NCBI GenBank assembly: GCA_940671915.1
Contig: CALNVZ010003426.1
Coordinates: forward strand, 41,968,621 to 42,032,620
Length of the DNA: 64,000 nt
Direction: 5' to 3'
From: Paracentrotus lividus
Lineage: Eukaryota > Echinodermata > Echinoidea > Camarodonta > Echinidae
In this document: piece after piece, positions 48,330 to 59,241 of the stretch
Numbering within the stretch: position 1 is the first letter of the stretch
Layout of the letters: each line of letters begins with the position of its first letter
The notes under the pieces: generated by a model
The model's database searches: none
What the model was told of the DNA's origin: nothing
What the model saw: the letters and a program-made list of their open reading frames with translations, nothing else
Program-made: the position numbers and the translations under genes

Positions 48330-48636
48330 TCAATTATAATAATAATAATAATAATAGTTGCATTTATATAGCGCTTATTACGATATCCACCTTTAGTGTT
48401 TCTAAGCGCTTATAGTAATAACTATTTATTACCCGGCTGGGCTACCCCGAAAGGCGCTCACAGCATTGAAGGAATTGCTTCCTACCGGTACCCATTCACC
48501 TCACTTGGGTCAAGTACGGCAAATTTGCAGGTTGACACCTTGCCGAAGGATATTGGTATGGACGGGATTCGAAGCGCGTACCTTGTGATCGTAAGTCCGC
48601 CGACTTATCCACTCGACCACACCACTCCCACTATAA
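48330..48636 (-). mobile_element. tRNA-derived SINE
   Basis: On the minus strand the head has an A box GTGGTCGAGTGGATAAG (about 48606-48622) and a B box TTCGAATCCC (about 48564-48573). The body runs leftward to TAAGCGCTATATAAATGC (48362-48379) and a TTA-repeat tail (48338-48355). Confidence 0.75.
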
Positions 48637-48698
48637 CCACTAAGATACTTGAACAAAGCATCATCCAAACACAATATAACCGCCCAAAAACCTTCTGC

Positions 48699-48935
48699 AT
48701 CAAGAAACAAGCCCATCCGACTATTTCTGTCAGAAATCAAGCCCAACCAACCATCCATGTCAGTAATCAAGCCCAGCCATCCATCCATGTCAATAAACAA
48801 GCTCATCCAACCATCCATGTCAAACATCAAGCCCAACCAACCATCCATAATCCATGTCATTAATGAAGCTAAACAAGAATCCATTTAAATAACCAAGCCC
48901 AACCAACCATCCATGTCAATAATCAGCAAGACCCA
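48699..48935. repeat. 30-base minisatellite
   Basis: Seven or so units of AAGCCCAACCAACCATCCAT plus GTCAATAATC. Because the unit is a multiple of three, long frames stay open on both strands with 10-residue repeats (QAQPTIHVSN on plus, DGWLGLITDM on minus). These are not supported as genes: no splice sites, no start context, and the plus frame continues into SINE sequence. Confidence 0.85.
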
Positions 48936-48939
48936 GCAG

Positions 48940-49260
48940 CCTTGAAATGATCATTTTTTGTGAGTTTTATTTTATGTTGATTGAAATATGAATATAGAAT
49001 ACAGTAAATCAAGTTTGTTTCAATATTATATATGAAAATGAAGATATGCGCCGAGAGCAGCAATAACCATTTAAAGTTTATTTTTTAAAATCTTTATTGT
49101 AAGGGTGGACTTGAGACGGCGGCATGTCGAGACAATGTCACATTTGAGGCACCCCTTTTCGGACGTAACAGGCTTGACATGATTCGAATTGTGAAACCGG
49201 GTACTCGTATAATGAGTAGAACCTGCATCGACTACATGGCACCATGCTACGGTATATGTA
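48940..49260. other. No supported gene
   Basis: The first part repeats the flank of the SINE insertion: gaaatgatcattttttgtgagttttattttatgttgattg resembles 48035-48075, so a roughly 0.9-kb local duplication surrounds the SINE and minisatellite. Confidence 0.45.
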
Positions 49261-49266
49261 AGTATG

Positions 49267-49270
<4 letters not shown>

Positions 49271-49312
<42 letters not shown>
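49271..49312. repeat. (TA)n microsatellite, left flank of the insertion
   Basis: Uninterrupted TA repeats directly abut the left terminus of the element at 49313; TA repeats also abut its right end (53084-53150), so the element landed inside one TA array. Confidence 0.9.
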
Positions 49313-49315
<3 letters not shown>

Positions 49316-49633
49316 TGCCCTCCAAAAGTTTGGGTATACCTGATGTCAGCTCTGTTTTGGATCATTTTGAGGCTTTTCATGTCAGTATTTCAGTCCAAAT
49401 GATGTTTAAGTACAAAGAATACGTTATACAACCAATATACTTCACGATTACCGCGCCAAGTCTCCTTGGAATTTAGAAATTACTCAAAAATAAGCAAAAA
49501 GTGCAAAAACGTGATTTTGCACTAATTTATTCAATTATTGAAAAAATAAGATATCTCGGCTAATAATCGTCTGATCAATGTAAAAATTTTCATGGATGTT
49601 GAGGCACATGTAAAATATAACCCTGTACTGTTT

Positions 49634-51124
49634 CCCAGCAAACACAGAACGTTTTCAGAACGTTTTTAAAACGTTCTTTTTAGGTCCTGTACGTCTTCGT
49701 CCTAAATGAACGTTTGAAAAACGTTTTTTGGACGTTACAAAATTAAGCGTTTTGTATAGGACGCTTACAAAACGTTTGTTATAGGACGTTTACAGAACGT
49801 TTGATATAGGACCTTTACAAAACGTTTGTGGACGTTTTGTGCATAACGTTTAAAGAACGTTTTATGTACGTCCAGTTCAATAAATCGGTCAGCTTAGAAT
49901 TTTTTTAACAACTACCAGAAGTGATCATTATGTTTTCTACGTGCAACTAAATAATAACAAATAAAAACACAAATCACTAAAGTACTATAGGCGATTTCTA
50001 TATTGAAAGTGAAATTTGTTTGTTTCATTATATAATTATGTGTACACGATTCATAAAAAAAAATAATAAAAAAAAAAAAACTTAACAATAACATATTTTT
50101 AATGATTTTACATATTCAATTTTATTACCAATAATTTCAAATCATTTCATATCCGATGATCTTTACACATCGACGAACGAGGCCGCGTGCCGAGGAGTGA
50201 TCGATGACGTCATCCCAGCAAACACAGAACATTTTCAGAAGGTTACAAAATGTAACGATTTATCAACACGTTCACAAAACGTTTTAATTGAACCTTATAA
50301 TAAGACTTATTTTATTAAACGTTTTATGAACGTTTTTTATACGTCCAAATGGGACCTTATGCAAATGAGAAGGTGATTAGCATATAATACGTTAGACATA
50401 TCGAAATAAATGTGTTTATTGAAATCATTTCCATTTAACAGTAATAAATTCATTCTTTGGTGTTTCATTTTATTGTAATATTGTTCTGAAACACACATAA
50501 ATATAAAGGAAAATAATTCAGAATTGGAATGTACTAACCTAACAAATAAAGTAATAACTAACCATTACAAACAATCCTTTCAATAAACTATAAATTTTAT
50601 TGAGCATCGTGCATTGTTAAATCCTAATGATATCCAATAAAGTCTTCTTTTAAGCATGATTTAGGTTGGAGACACGTCACTGTTAAGTGCAATTCCACAA
50701 ATGGTGGCCAAGGGTTTGAGGTGCATGAATCATATTTGTATTTATTATATTGTTTACACAAGATTTTAAGAGGTTTCCAAAGGTCTTTTAAAAGGTTTTC
50801 TAGACGTTCTTAAAACCTTTTTCTAGTATATTTCAAGGTTTTAAAAACGTTTTAAGAACGTTCCAAACATTATTAAAGGTTTTCTGCATGTTCTAACAAC
50901 GTCCATAATATATTTAAAACGTTTTCAAAAGGGTCTTTTTTACGTGTTCGAGCTTCCGAAAGGTTTTTAAAGGTTTTTTATTGGTTCTTTTAACGTTTAT
51001 AAAACGTTTTTAAAACGTCCTAAACCTACCACATTTTGACGTCCATAAAACGTTTTCACAAAACGTCCAAAAAACCAACTTGGAACGTTTTAAAAACGTT
51101 TTTAAAACGTCCGTTTGTTAGGTG
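49634..51124. mobile_element. Nested element made of AACGTTTT-type palindromic repeats
   Basis: The left end CCCAGCAAACACAGAACG and the right end ACGTCCGTTTGTTAGGTGGG form similar inverted termini. Dense repeats of AACGTTTTAAAACG and GGACGTTTAC-like units fill 49640-49870 and 50270-50360, and related GGTTTTC/AACGTTTT units fill 50760-51115. A second CCCAGCAAACACAGAAC at 50215 suggests another copy inside. It interrupts the arm of the 49313-53083 element, whose other arm gives the empty site. The exact target duplication is ambiguous (TGTTT is possible). Confidence 0.7.
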
Positions 51125-51527
51125 GGTTGTTTGTTTGTACTTTGAGACAACACTTTGTTAATTATGCAAATTTATGCAAATCAAATGTCTATCTTTAGAA
51201 ATTTATTAATATTTTGTTTTAAAAATTGTTATGAAGCCCATTTTTTTTGTCAAAAGTTGCTGAGTATAATAGTCAACAAAATTATGATTAAAAAGTTGGA
51301 CTTTCTCATGAATTCCTTTGTATTCTTTTGTTTTATCACTTTCTATTGTCGCCGATTACTTTCATTTTTATGTATTTCTTAATGTATTTGGCTCTTTTCT
51401 GTTTCTGAAATGAAAGCAAAATATTATCTTACATTCTATTTAGGTCTGACATGCAATAATACAATGTTGTATCACCTAATACAACAAATGGCAGTGTTCT
51501 TAGAACAATAGTTGCACTACGCTTTAA

Positions 51528-52252
51528 CCCCAACTTACCTGGGGGGGGGGGGCCTTAAATTTTTCACGATTTAATCCGCAGTGCAAACTTTTTTGATCGT
51601 GCCGCTCGCTGACTTTTTCCTTTCAAGTCTTGCGCATCTTTAAAACTATTTTCGCGAAAATCGGGCGTACCGTTGCGATGTTTCACGAATTTCAAAATTT
51701 CTTTCAGAATGAAAATGGCTACAAAAACGTGATTTCATGTACAAAGTCAATACAATGTGTTTTCAGCTAGAATTCATAAACGAGTAATTATTTTTATTTT
51801 ATTGACAAGAGGCATTTGATTTGTTGCTATTTATGGTTGAAATAATGTCACGGACGAATTGTGTCGAAAAACAATAAAAATAAAAATCCAAAAAACAAAA
51901 AATGCATAATAAATTAAAAAAAAAACAATAAAATACATCAGAAATCGATTTTGGTACCGGATTTTTTTAAAATCTACATTTCTTAGGAATGCTATATAGA
52001 ATATTTTCACAAAAAATAAGTTTCTAGGCGCTTTACTTAGTGAATTAGAGCAAAAAGTATGATTTCATGAATAAATTAGCATAATTAATTCATATAAAAA
52101 AATATACGAATTTAGTGCAATTTACCTATTCAACCGCGTAGATTTTGCCATTCTCTACCTTCATGCAGATTTTCGTCGCGATCGCGCCATCCGCGGCGAG
52201 ATCTTAGGGGGGGGCGACTTTAAGCTCACAAAATAGCCCAGGTAAGTTAGGG
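51528..52252. mobile_element. piggyBac-like MITE with TTAA target sites
   Basis: CCCCAACTTACCTGGG after TTAA (51524-51527) and CCCAGGTAAGTTAGGG before TTAA (52253-52256) form 16-base inverted ends differing at one position. TTAA duplication plus C-rich ends is the piggyBac signature. At 725 bases with no transposase frame it is non-autonomous. Confidence 0.75.
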
Positions 52253-53083
52253 TTAAAGGAAAAATCACCAAAAGGCATATTTGGGGTTGGCAGCGGTTAC
52301 GCAGCAGTCATTGATGTTTTCTTGTTGGTTAAATTGGCCGAGACCCCTCCCCAGTCAGAATCTGTCATAATTAGTCTTTATATGAAAAGCTATTAAGAAA
52401 GGAACCATTGTTTTGACGTGTAATTAGGAAAGTTTAAAAGATCGAAAATTCAATTATTGCCCATTTTTTTACTGAATGCACCATTCACCTGGATTGCTCT
52501 ACAACACTTTTAATTGCATCTAACAGGATTTAAGCATCATCTTGGATATCTTGAAATCAATCAAGGTACATTTCAGAAACATAAAAGAGCCAAAACATTG
52601 CGAATTACATAAAATGAAAACAATCGAGAACAATAGAAAGTAATAAAACAAAAAAATACAAAGGAATTCATGAGAATGTCCAAATTTTAATCATAATTTC
52701 ATTAGTATTATACTCAGCAACTTTTTAAAAAAAAGGGCTTCATAGCAATTTTCAAAACGAAATATTGATAAATTTCTAAAAATAGACCTTTAATTTGCAT
52801 AAATTTGCATAATTAATAAAGTGTTGTCTCGAAATAAAAACAAAGAGTACAGGGTTATATTTACATGTGCCTCAACATCCATGAAAAATTTTACAATGAT
52901 CGGACGATGATTAGCCGAGATTTTTTCAATAATTAAATTTTTCAGAAACATGAAGTAAATTGGTTATATAACGTATTTTTGGTACTTAAACATCAATTGG
53001 ACTGAAATACTGGACATAAAATGCCTCAAAATGATCTAAAACAGAGCTGACATCAGGTATACCCAAACTTTCGGAGGGCAGTG

Positions 53084-53092
53084 TATATATAT

Positions 53093-53142
<50 letters not shown>

Positions 53143-53150
53143 TATTATAT
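53084..53150. repeat. (TA)n microsatellite, right flank
   Basis: TA repeats with a few interruptions following the right end of the long-TIR element. Confidence 0.9.
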
Positions 53151-53154
53151 AAGG

Positions 53155-54225
53155 CCTACCTTAGGTGGTCTTTGCCTGCTTCGAAAACTAACATTAGTGA
53201 GGATCTTTTACATTAGCAGGACATATACATGTCCACTTAATGTTTAGACCCAAATTTATGTTAGAAATCGTTTTGTTTAGAAGACGAGTTTCACGGTATT
53301 AGAAAAGATAAGGCACCAAAATTTATTCAGAAATACACAGACTTTGTTTGGCCCTACACAAGTACATTAATCGGTGGTTTAAAAATGATTGTGTATATCA
53401 TGCACGATGTGAATTATTACATTATGAGGACTGTGATATTTTTACCCTTTTTGTAAAATCTGAAATATATATCTTTATTATGAGAGTATGAATATGTATC
53501 TGGGGAATCGATTTATGCAATTAGTGTTTTGTTAATGGGATAATACACTCTGGTATAAAGTATTTGAAAATAAATATGAAACATATGGTACCTACATTTA
53601 AATCTGTATGTGGGACTAAGGAGCACGCGCAGGCGCGCGCACACGTGCGTATATATGGTATATTGAGTGACAGTAGCTGGACATAGTCATGTTCTGCTAA
53701 CATACCATTTTTATGTTGAACTACATTAAATGGACAAATTATTTTGGAATTATGTGCATATCTTTAAATCAGGGTAAAAATATTTTATTGGCATGAGAAA
53801 CTTAAAATTCATGAAATTGGTGTGGTCCTTCAACAAAGCGCCACTTTAATTGGGGCCGAGTTTAAAAAATATGACGACATAAAATCCAAGTCCAGGTAAT
53901 GTGTCTTTTTAAAGCAAGTCCAGCTAAGGTAGGGTTTAGGATTATATATATATATATATAATGTATTTCAAATTTTAAATGCATTTTAAAGCATTTCATC
54001 TAAAACTTGTACCAGTAAACCATACTCCAAATGGTAAATTCCTTTCCCCTTCATGTTAAAAAGGAATTATATCATGGATCGCGATTTAAGTCTTCCTTAA
54101 AACTTCAAATTGTTCTATTTCAAATTTTGAAAATGCTATTTTATTTGTTGGTACAAAGTCATAGTCCAGTAAGACTACTATAACGCTAGTTTTATAATGC
54201 CAAAGCTCTAGACGTTTGGAGAATG
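53155..54225. other. No supported gene
   Basis: Intronic AT-rich DNA with a GCGCGC-type block at about 53620-53650 and a short TA run at 53944-53961. Confidence 0.4.
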
Positions 54226-54226
54226 C

Positions 54227-54470
54227 AAATATTTGATTCCAAAAGGAGTTAATCCACTTTTGTCACTTCTGAGAAAAGGCTATTTGTTTGCCAAATTTTG
54301 TGCAGGTAATATTCAAATGTGCATAATGTAATGATTGCTGTCAAATTGAAGGTTTAAACTTTCTTTCACAAATAAGTACCAGTCTGAACAATGGTTTGAT
54401 ATCAATAACTCAATTTTAATGAAAAAAAGAAGAAAAGATTTAACTCCTTTTGGAATCAAACTCTAAATAT
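54227..54470. repeat. Short inverted repeat pair
   Basis: AATATTTGATTCCAAAAGGA plus GTTAA at the left is the complement of TTAACTCC TTTTGGAATCAAA near 54440-54460. Probably a small foldback element of about 245 bases. Confidence 0.55.
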
Positions 54471-54474
54471 TCAA

Positions 54475-56090
54475 AAATTTGTTCGAAATATAGTTACGAT
54501 TGAAGTAGTTAGAATTAGGAACAGCGATTTGCAATACCCTTTATTTTTTTTAATTTGAATATTAAGGTTCGAGTTGAAGTTTAAGGTGAAGTTTGGAAGA
54601 ATTTCATTTGTCTTTGGATTAAAGACAATACTAATTGCTAAATCCGTTGAAAGCATACTATGCCAGCTCACTCCTACACAGGTGATGCTTATTTAGAAAA
54701 ACAAAATTGATACATCTACAAAATCTTTCAAGAGACTTTAAATTGTTATACCCACTTATGGAAAGAGTTGTAATCGATTCGATACATATGAATATAAAAT
54801 TTTAAATTTATCGTGTGTTTCATTTTAACCAATATCATATTTGCATTATCTATCAAATATTTGAGTTGTACCATTTATTTTATTTGAACAAAATTTTTAA
54901 TTTTTATTGAAGCAAATGTTTCAAATCATCAACTAACCCCATTATTATCAAGACCAATGGAGCATAATGTGGCCCCACCAAATTTTCTACGCCATTTCAA
55001 TATGCTGGGATTGTTTTCTTCCCAACTTCGTGACCTTCCCTGAAATTTATTCACAAGCAGTTTGATACATATTTTGCGGGGTTTGAAAATATCGTGTTGT
55101 CATGGCAATCACAAATTGGCAGAAATGTTACTCGAGTTTTGGGTCATAATCTATATTACGGTGTTATCGATTGGGTTTCTTTCTTGGAATTGAATTGATA
55201 TAACATTTCAAATTGAACGCTAGTCTTTTTTTTTATTGTCATACTTTTAATATGAAGAATGGCGACAAAACAATAGATACAACAAGAAAATATCAACTAT
55301 CATTCTGTTTTTTTTTTCACATTTCGAATCTTTCAAATAAGTTTAACCCTTGCAAATTATTACCAAACAACCTATGTTTTAATATTCTATTCTCTTGCAA
55401 AAAGCCTTCTTGTGGTGAAATTATGTCTTTCTTATTTAAGAGCAAAAACTTTCCTCATTTCGCAACCTTAAAGATTTTTGATAGATGAATCAATAATGAA
55501 CGAATCTTGAAGAATATTTTTAACCGTTTTCATCATCAAACTGTGATTATAGAGAGCAAAAATTATTAAAGGTCAATTTTGTGCATTTTCGATGTATTTC
55601 TTTATTAAATTGCAAATAGCACCCCAACATGATAGCCTAAATAAAATTCAGTTGTAGCAAACTGTAGAGCTTGAGTTGCTCAAACTTCAGTCACAATATG
55701 AAAATGATCGGCTAAATGATACAAAAAAAATATATAGGGTGCACAATATTCCCCAAGCCACCTGGGGCCTGTGAACAATAAAAATATCTTGGTCTTGATA
55801 GGGTTAACCTATCGTACCTTATTTGTTTATGGTTAAACAATATCTTTCTTCGTATTATCTCTTATTAATTAAATGTTCTTTGCACTTATGTTGGTGATTA
55901 AATTAAAAATTTTTTTTTTTTATTTATCTCATAGGTGGATGTTGATAATCCATCGTTATGAATTTAATTGTTATTTGATTACTCATAATCCAAATATGTT
56001 ATATCGTTTTAAGTTGTAGATATTAAGTATCCGGTTTTTGCTAGTATTACGATATACTGTGAGCATTTTTTAATATTATTTTTCTTGAAA
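54475..56090. other. No supported gene
   Basis: AT-rich intron-like sequence. The frame at 55213-55488 is low-complexity Phe/Asn/Lys and lacks splice or start support. Confidence 0.4.
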
Positions 56091-56094
56091 TCAG

Positions 56095-56164
56095 GGTGCC
56101 ATTCCAGACCTTACAATTAATAGGAAGAAAAATTATACAAGAAGTTTTGGGAAAAGAACGAGAA
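56095..56164 (+). CDS. Internal exon of the putative secreted cystine-knot-like precursor
   Basis: Acceptor ttattatttttcttgaaatcag; donor GTAAAA after AGAA. The 70 bases start in phase 0 and end in phase 1, encoding GAIPDLTINRKKNYTR then SFGKRTR and the first base of a Ser codon. With the next exon the join reads RTR-S-VKR-GGGG, which contains basic proprotein-convertase-like motifs (R-T-R and V-K-R). An N-Y-T glycosylation sequon is present. Phases match both neighbours (0 from 47999; 1 into 56521). The alternative phase-2 reading ends at TGA at the start of the next exon, which argues against it. Confidence 0.55.
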
Positions 56165-56520
56165 GTAAAAAAAAAAAAAATCAATACAAAAAAAAAAATA
56201 ATAATAATAATAATAATATATACGAAATAATAATAATAAATAGATCAAAATAATCATAATAAGTAATATTTTAGTCAAAAAACTTGACTGGTTGCAAGAT
56301 AATTACGAAAATTGCTAGACTAATAATGTAAATATCTCTTCTGCCCTGTAAAAAGTATAACGAATGAATTGTTTACGATTAAAAAAAGGTCATCAGTACA
56401 ATTTCATGGTAACAAAAAATGTTTCCAAAAGAACTGTTTTTACAATTATACCTTTTTTCTGAAACTTTGTTGTTGTTGTTGTTGGTTTAATTGCGTTATT
56501 TTTTTTATCTTCTGAAACAG

Positions 56521-56678
56521 GCGTGAAACGCGGTGGGGGAGGCTGGTGTATGCAGCATTATGGGTACGTCATGGTTCCGGTAGAGAAAGCAAATAATGGC
56601 GGTCAGAAAACCTATGAATATGACTTCATCAAGTATAATATGGCGTGCAGTTGTGCTATAATAGAAACAATCAGCTAA
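56521..56678 (+). CDS. Terminal exon: cystine-knot-like C-terminal domain
   Basis: Acceptor ttattttttttatcttctgaaacag is followed by a frame open only in phase 1: V-K-R, GGGG, W-C-M-Q-H-Y-G-Y-V-M-V-P-V, then EKANNGGQKT and YEYDFIKYNMACSCAI, ending ETIS before TAA. C-x-Q-x-Y-x-Y and D-F......C-x-C-A-[VI] resemble the last part of Spaetzle; F-I-x-x-x-x-A-C-x-C resembles the neurotrophin end (FIRIDTACVC); the V-P-V and C-x-C pattern also recalls IL-17. Only three Cys are present, and those expected for the first half of a full knot are not in the adjoining exons, so this may be a short secreted peptide, a dimeric half-knot or an incomplete model. A possible AATAAA signal is at 57023-57028. Confidence 0.65.
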
Positions 56679-56679
56679 G

Positions 56680-57318
56680 ATATATAAATACGTAATTTTT
56701 TTAAGGAAGATTAAGTGGTAAAGCTTAAATGTTTTGATAAGGCAATACGATCATCTGAAGAATAACGTTTTTTTTTGTCAAGAATTGTTAGATATTTAAA
56801 CAATGTAATGCGAATTACTTATATGTTTTGTATATATGCAAGTTTAATATGTCACGTCACATTTCTATTATTTATGTGCCGTGGAAGAATTATGCTTTTC
56901 TGGACAGAACATTCATGATTTCGGATTATTGAGTCTTACGTTTGAAAGCTCTGTATCTCATTTATGTACAATGAAGTTCCAAACAACATACTAAAAATTA
57001 CGTCTGTGGTATATTCTAAAATAATAAAATACGTGATGTCGGACAAAGAGCACGAAGAAGTTGGATGACATCTTTTTGTGGAGGCAAAAGTAAGGGAAAA
57101 GTTGTTGACATTTCATTCAGCATAGAAAAACAAATGTATTACCAAAGGTATGTTAAAATATCACCGACAAAATTCTTGCGTTCTTCCCTCCTGATATCCA
57201 GTTTGTAGGACATTTCAAGATGATAAGTCCATAAGTCTACGAAATTTCCTTTTTATATGAGATAATGTAGTATGGACTATGAGGAGACAAATAATGAGTA
57301 TAGACATTTCTTTCAAGA

Positions 57319-57352
<34 letters not shown>

Positions 57353-57520
57353 CACACGTAAACACGGACTAATGAAGGTAATATTTAATATATAATAGAA
57401 ACTCCCAGGTCAAAATAGTTTGATAAAACTAATTTTAAAATTAATAGTGGAATATCAGAAAATGGTGGAATATGATCTTTTTATAGGGTCATAGAAATTA
57501 TTTTCAATAACTTAATACAG

Positions 57521-57526
<6 letters not shown>
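56680..57526. other. Putative 3' untranslated and downstream region
   Basis: AT-rich sequence with AATAAA at 57023-57028 and an AACAA/AAAAC repeat at about 57325-57355. No other gene signal. Confidence 0.4.

Positions 57527-57609
<83 letters not shown>
57527..57609. repeat. (TA)n microsatellite
   Basis: About 40 uninterrupted TA units. Confidence 0.95.
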
Positions 57610-57613
<4 letters not shown>

Positions 57614-58528
57614 CATGTATCTAATGTCTTATTAATTTATATATTTTCTATATAAGATAACTCACCCAAACTTCATTCGTAAGATTTAGATTTAACAACC
57701 TAGATTTAGATCTCTTTAGGACAAGTATTCGAAAACTAAATTTTGATTCGTAATCTAAAATAGCACCTAGCAAAAGATTGAAAACACATTGGAATGCCAT
57801 GTCTGCGTACATTTTTAATCTTATTTTTTTCAAAGCAGTGTTTTTACAAAATTTAAAATGTAAATGTTCATGTAAACTTTTATAAGAACTGTAAGTGAAT
57901 TATACATGCGTTTCCTTTGAACGGTTTATACGTTATAATGTTTATCAACTCTTTTTCTTTCATCAAAAAAGACACTGTCAAGCACGGGCGTACACATGCA
58001 TTATTTTACTTTGTAAGTTGGGAGGGGATGATCGACTAATCACCCCACTAACAAAAAAGTGTATACAGCTCTACGCCGGAGCTGTTAAGACAAGATAAAC
58101 CATTCAAATCCTTTTGGGCATTATATTCCCTGATCACATGACTTAGTCCGTGGCTAGCTAATGATTATGCATACGTTTTTTTTTTTTTATCCAGGTAATA
58201 GTTAAAGAAAGCAGCGGCTTTTAATCTCGTGATTAAAGACTGAGAGAAATGCTATTTAGATAAACCCACTAACTTTTGTTTTCTACTCAAATCCAATTGC
58301 TGCGAGGCATATGGATATATTTCATCAATTCTATTACCATAAACTGATTAAAACTTATTAAAACTTCAGAGAATATACATTTTCTTTACTCATTTCTCCT
58401 TTTTCTGATCGTTTGTACAACATTTTCGGCCCTCACGGGTCTCATTTAGGCTATACAAACAAAACTGATCTGAATTTTTATTTTATCATTATTATTTTTT
58501 TTTATATACAATGGAAACGTTAATAAAA

Positions 58529-58530
<2 letters not shown>

Positions 58531-58595
<65 letters not shown>
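58531..58595. repeat. (TA)n microsatellite
   Basis: About 32 TA units, followed by CATACATTT. Confidence 0.95.
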
Positions 58596-58599
<4 letters not shown>

Positions 58600-58622
58600 C
58601 ATTTATTGTAAAAGAAAAGGGG

Positions 58623-59056
58623 AAAGAGAATAATAGTAGACGTAGCTCAAATCAAAGTACCCCAGAGCTATCCTCCATTTATGGATATTTTTGGTGAGAT
58701 CGAAAAAATGTCTCCACCTGGAATCGAAGCAAGGCCTTCAGCTGAGAACGCCGGTGTCTTAAACACTAGACTACAGAGACGGGTTAGTGGCTAAGGCGGA
58801 CCCGATCATCAGATAAAAAAGATTCTCAACCTCAACAATTTTTTTTCCTATGTTGGGGGTAGATGGGTTTTTGAACAATGACAAGTCGTCATGCCTCAGC
58901 TGTGTCGAAGCGGATGCTTAGATAGAGTACATGTATAGAAAGAGAATACATGTACAACAGCCAATGGGCAACTCTTTTTTCTTCTTTTAAAATCTAAATT
59001 GTGAAAGAAATGTTGAAAGAGAATAATAGTAGAGGTAGCTCAAATCAAAGTTCCCC
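58623..59056. repeat. Direct repeat pair around a tRNA-like segment
   Basis: GAGAATAATAGTAGACGTAG plus CTCAAATCAAAG at 58628-58659 recurs at about 59021-59052 with one change. The pair brackets the tRNA-like sequence; it may be a partial local duplication or ends of a larger retroelement. Confidence 0.6.
58710..58780 (-). tRNA. tRNA-like sequence (SINE head or tRNA pseudogene)
   Basis: On the minus strand 71 bases begin GTCTCTG and end TGGAGAC, which can pair as a seven-base acceptor stem with two wobbles. The A box TAGTCTAGTG and B box TTCGATTCC are recognisable, and the middle GGCGTTCTCAGC recalls Glu tRNA. The anticodon stem and part of the T stem are mispaired, so it is unlikely to be a functional tRNA. 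Confidence 0.5.
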
Positions 59057-59157
59057 AATACGTCATGATAGATGACTCTACCATGACGTATTTTGAAACC
59101 CATTATTAAACGTTCAAACTTCAACAAAATTTCAATTTCTTACTTACTTTGTATGGT

Positions 59158-59159
<2 letters not shown>

Positions 59160-59237
<78 letters not shown>
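59160..59237. repeat. (TA)n(TG)n microsatellite
   Basis: TA repeats passing into TG repeats, abutting the element at 59240. Confidence 0.95.

Positions 59238-59239
<2 letters not shown>

Positions 59240-59241
<2 letters not shown>

Larger units (their letters stand above)
49313..53083. mobile_element. Long-TIR Tc1/mariner-type element containing two nested insertions
   Basis: CACTGCCCTCCAAAAGTTTG at the left pairs with the complement of CAAACTTTCGGAGGGCAGTG at the right. The arms match over several hundred bases: 52565-53083 on the right; 49313-49636 then, after an insertion, 51125-51405 on the left. No transposase is seen. Removing the two insertions leaves an element of about 1.5 kb, a foldback-type MITE. 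Confidence 0.8.

Noticed and set aside
48396-48863. 155-codon plus-strand frame and 124-codon minus-strand frame over the same DNA
   Set aside because: They run through a SINE and a 30-base minisatellite whose length is a multiple of three; no splice or start support.
58710-58780. Functional tRNA-Glu gene
   Set aside because: The acceptor stem and boxes are present, but the anticodon and T stems do not pair well; a SINE head or pseudogene is likelier.
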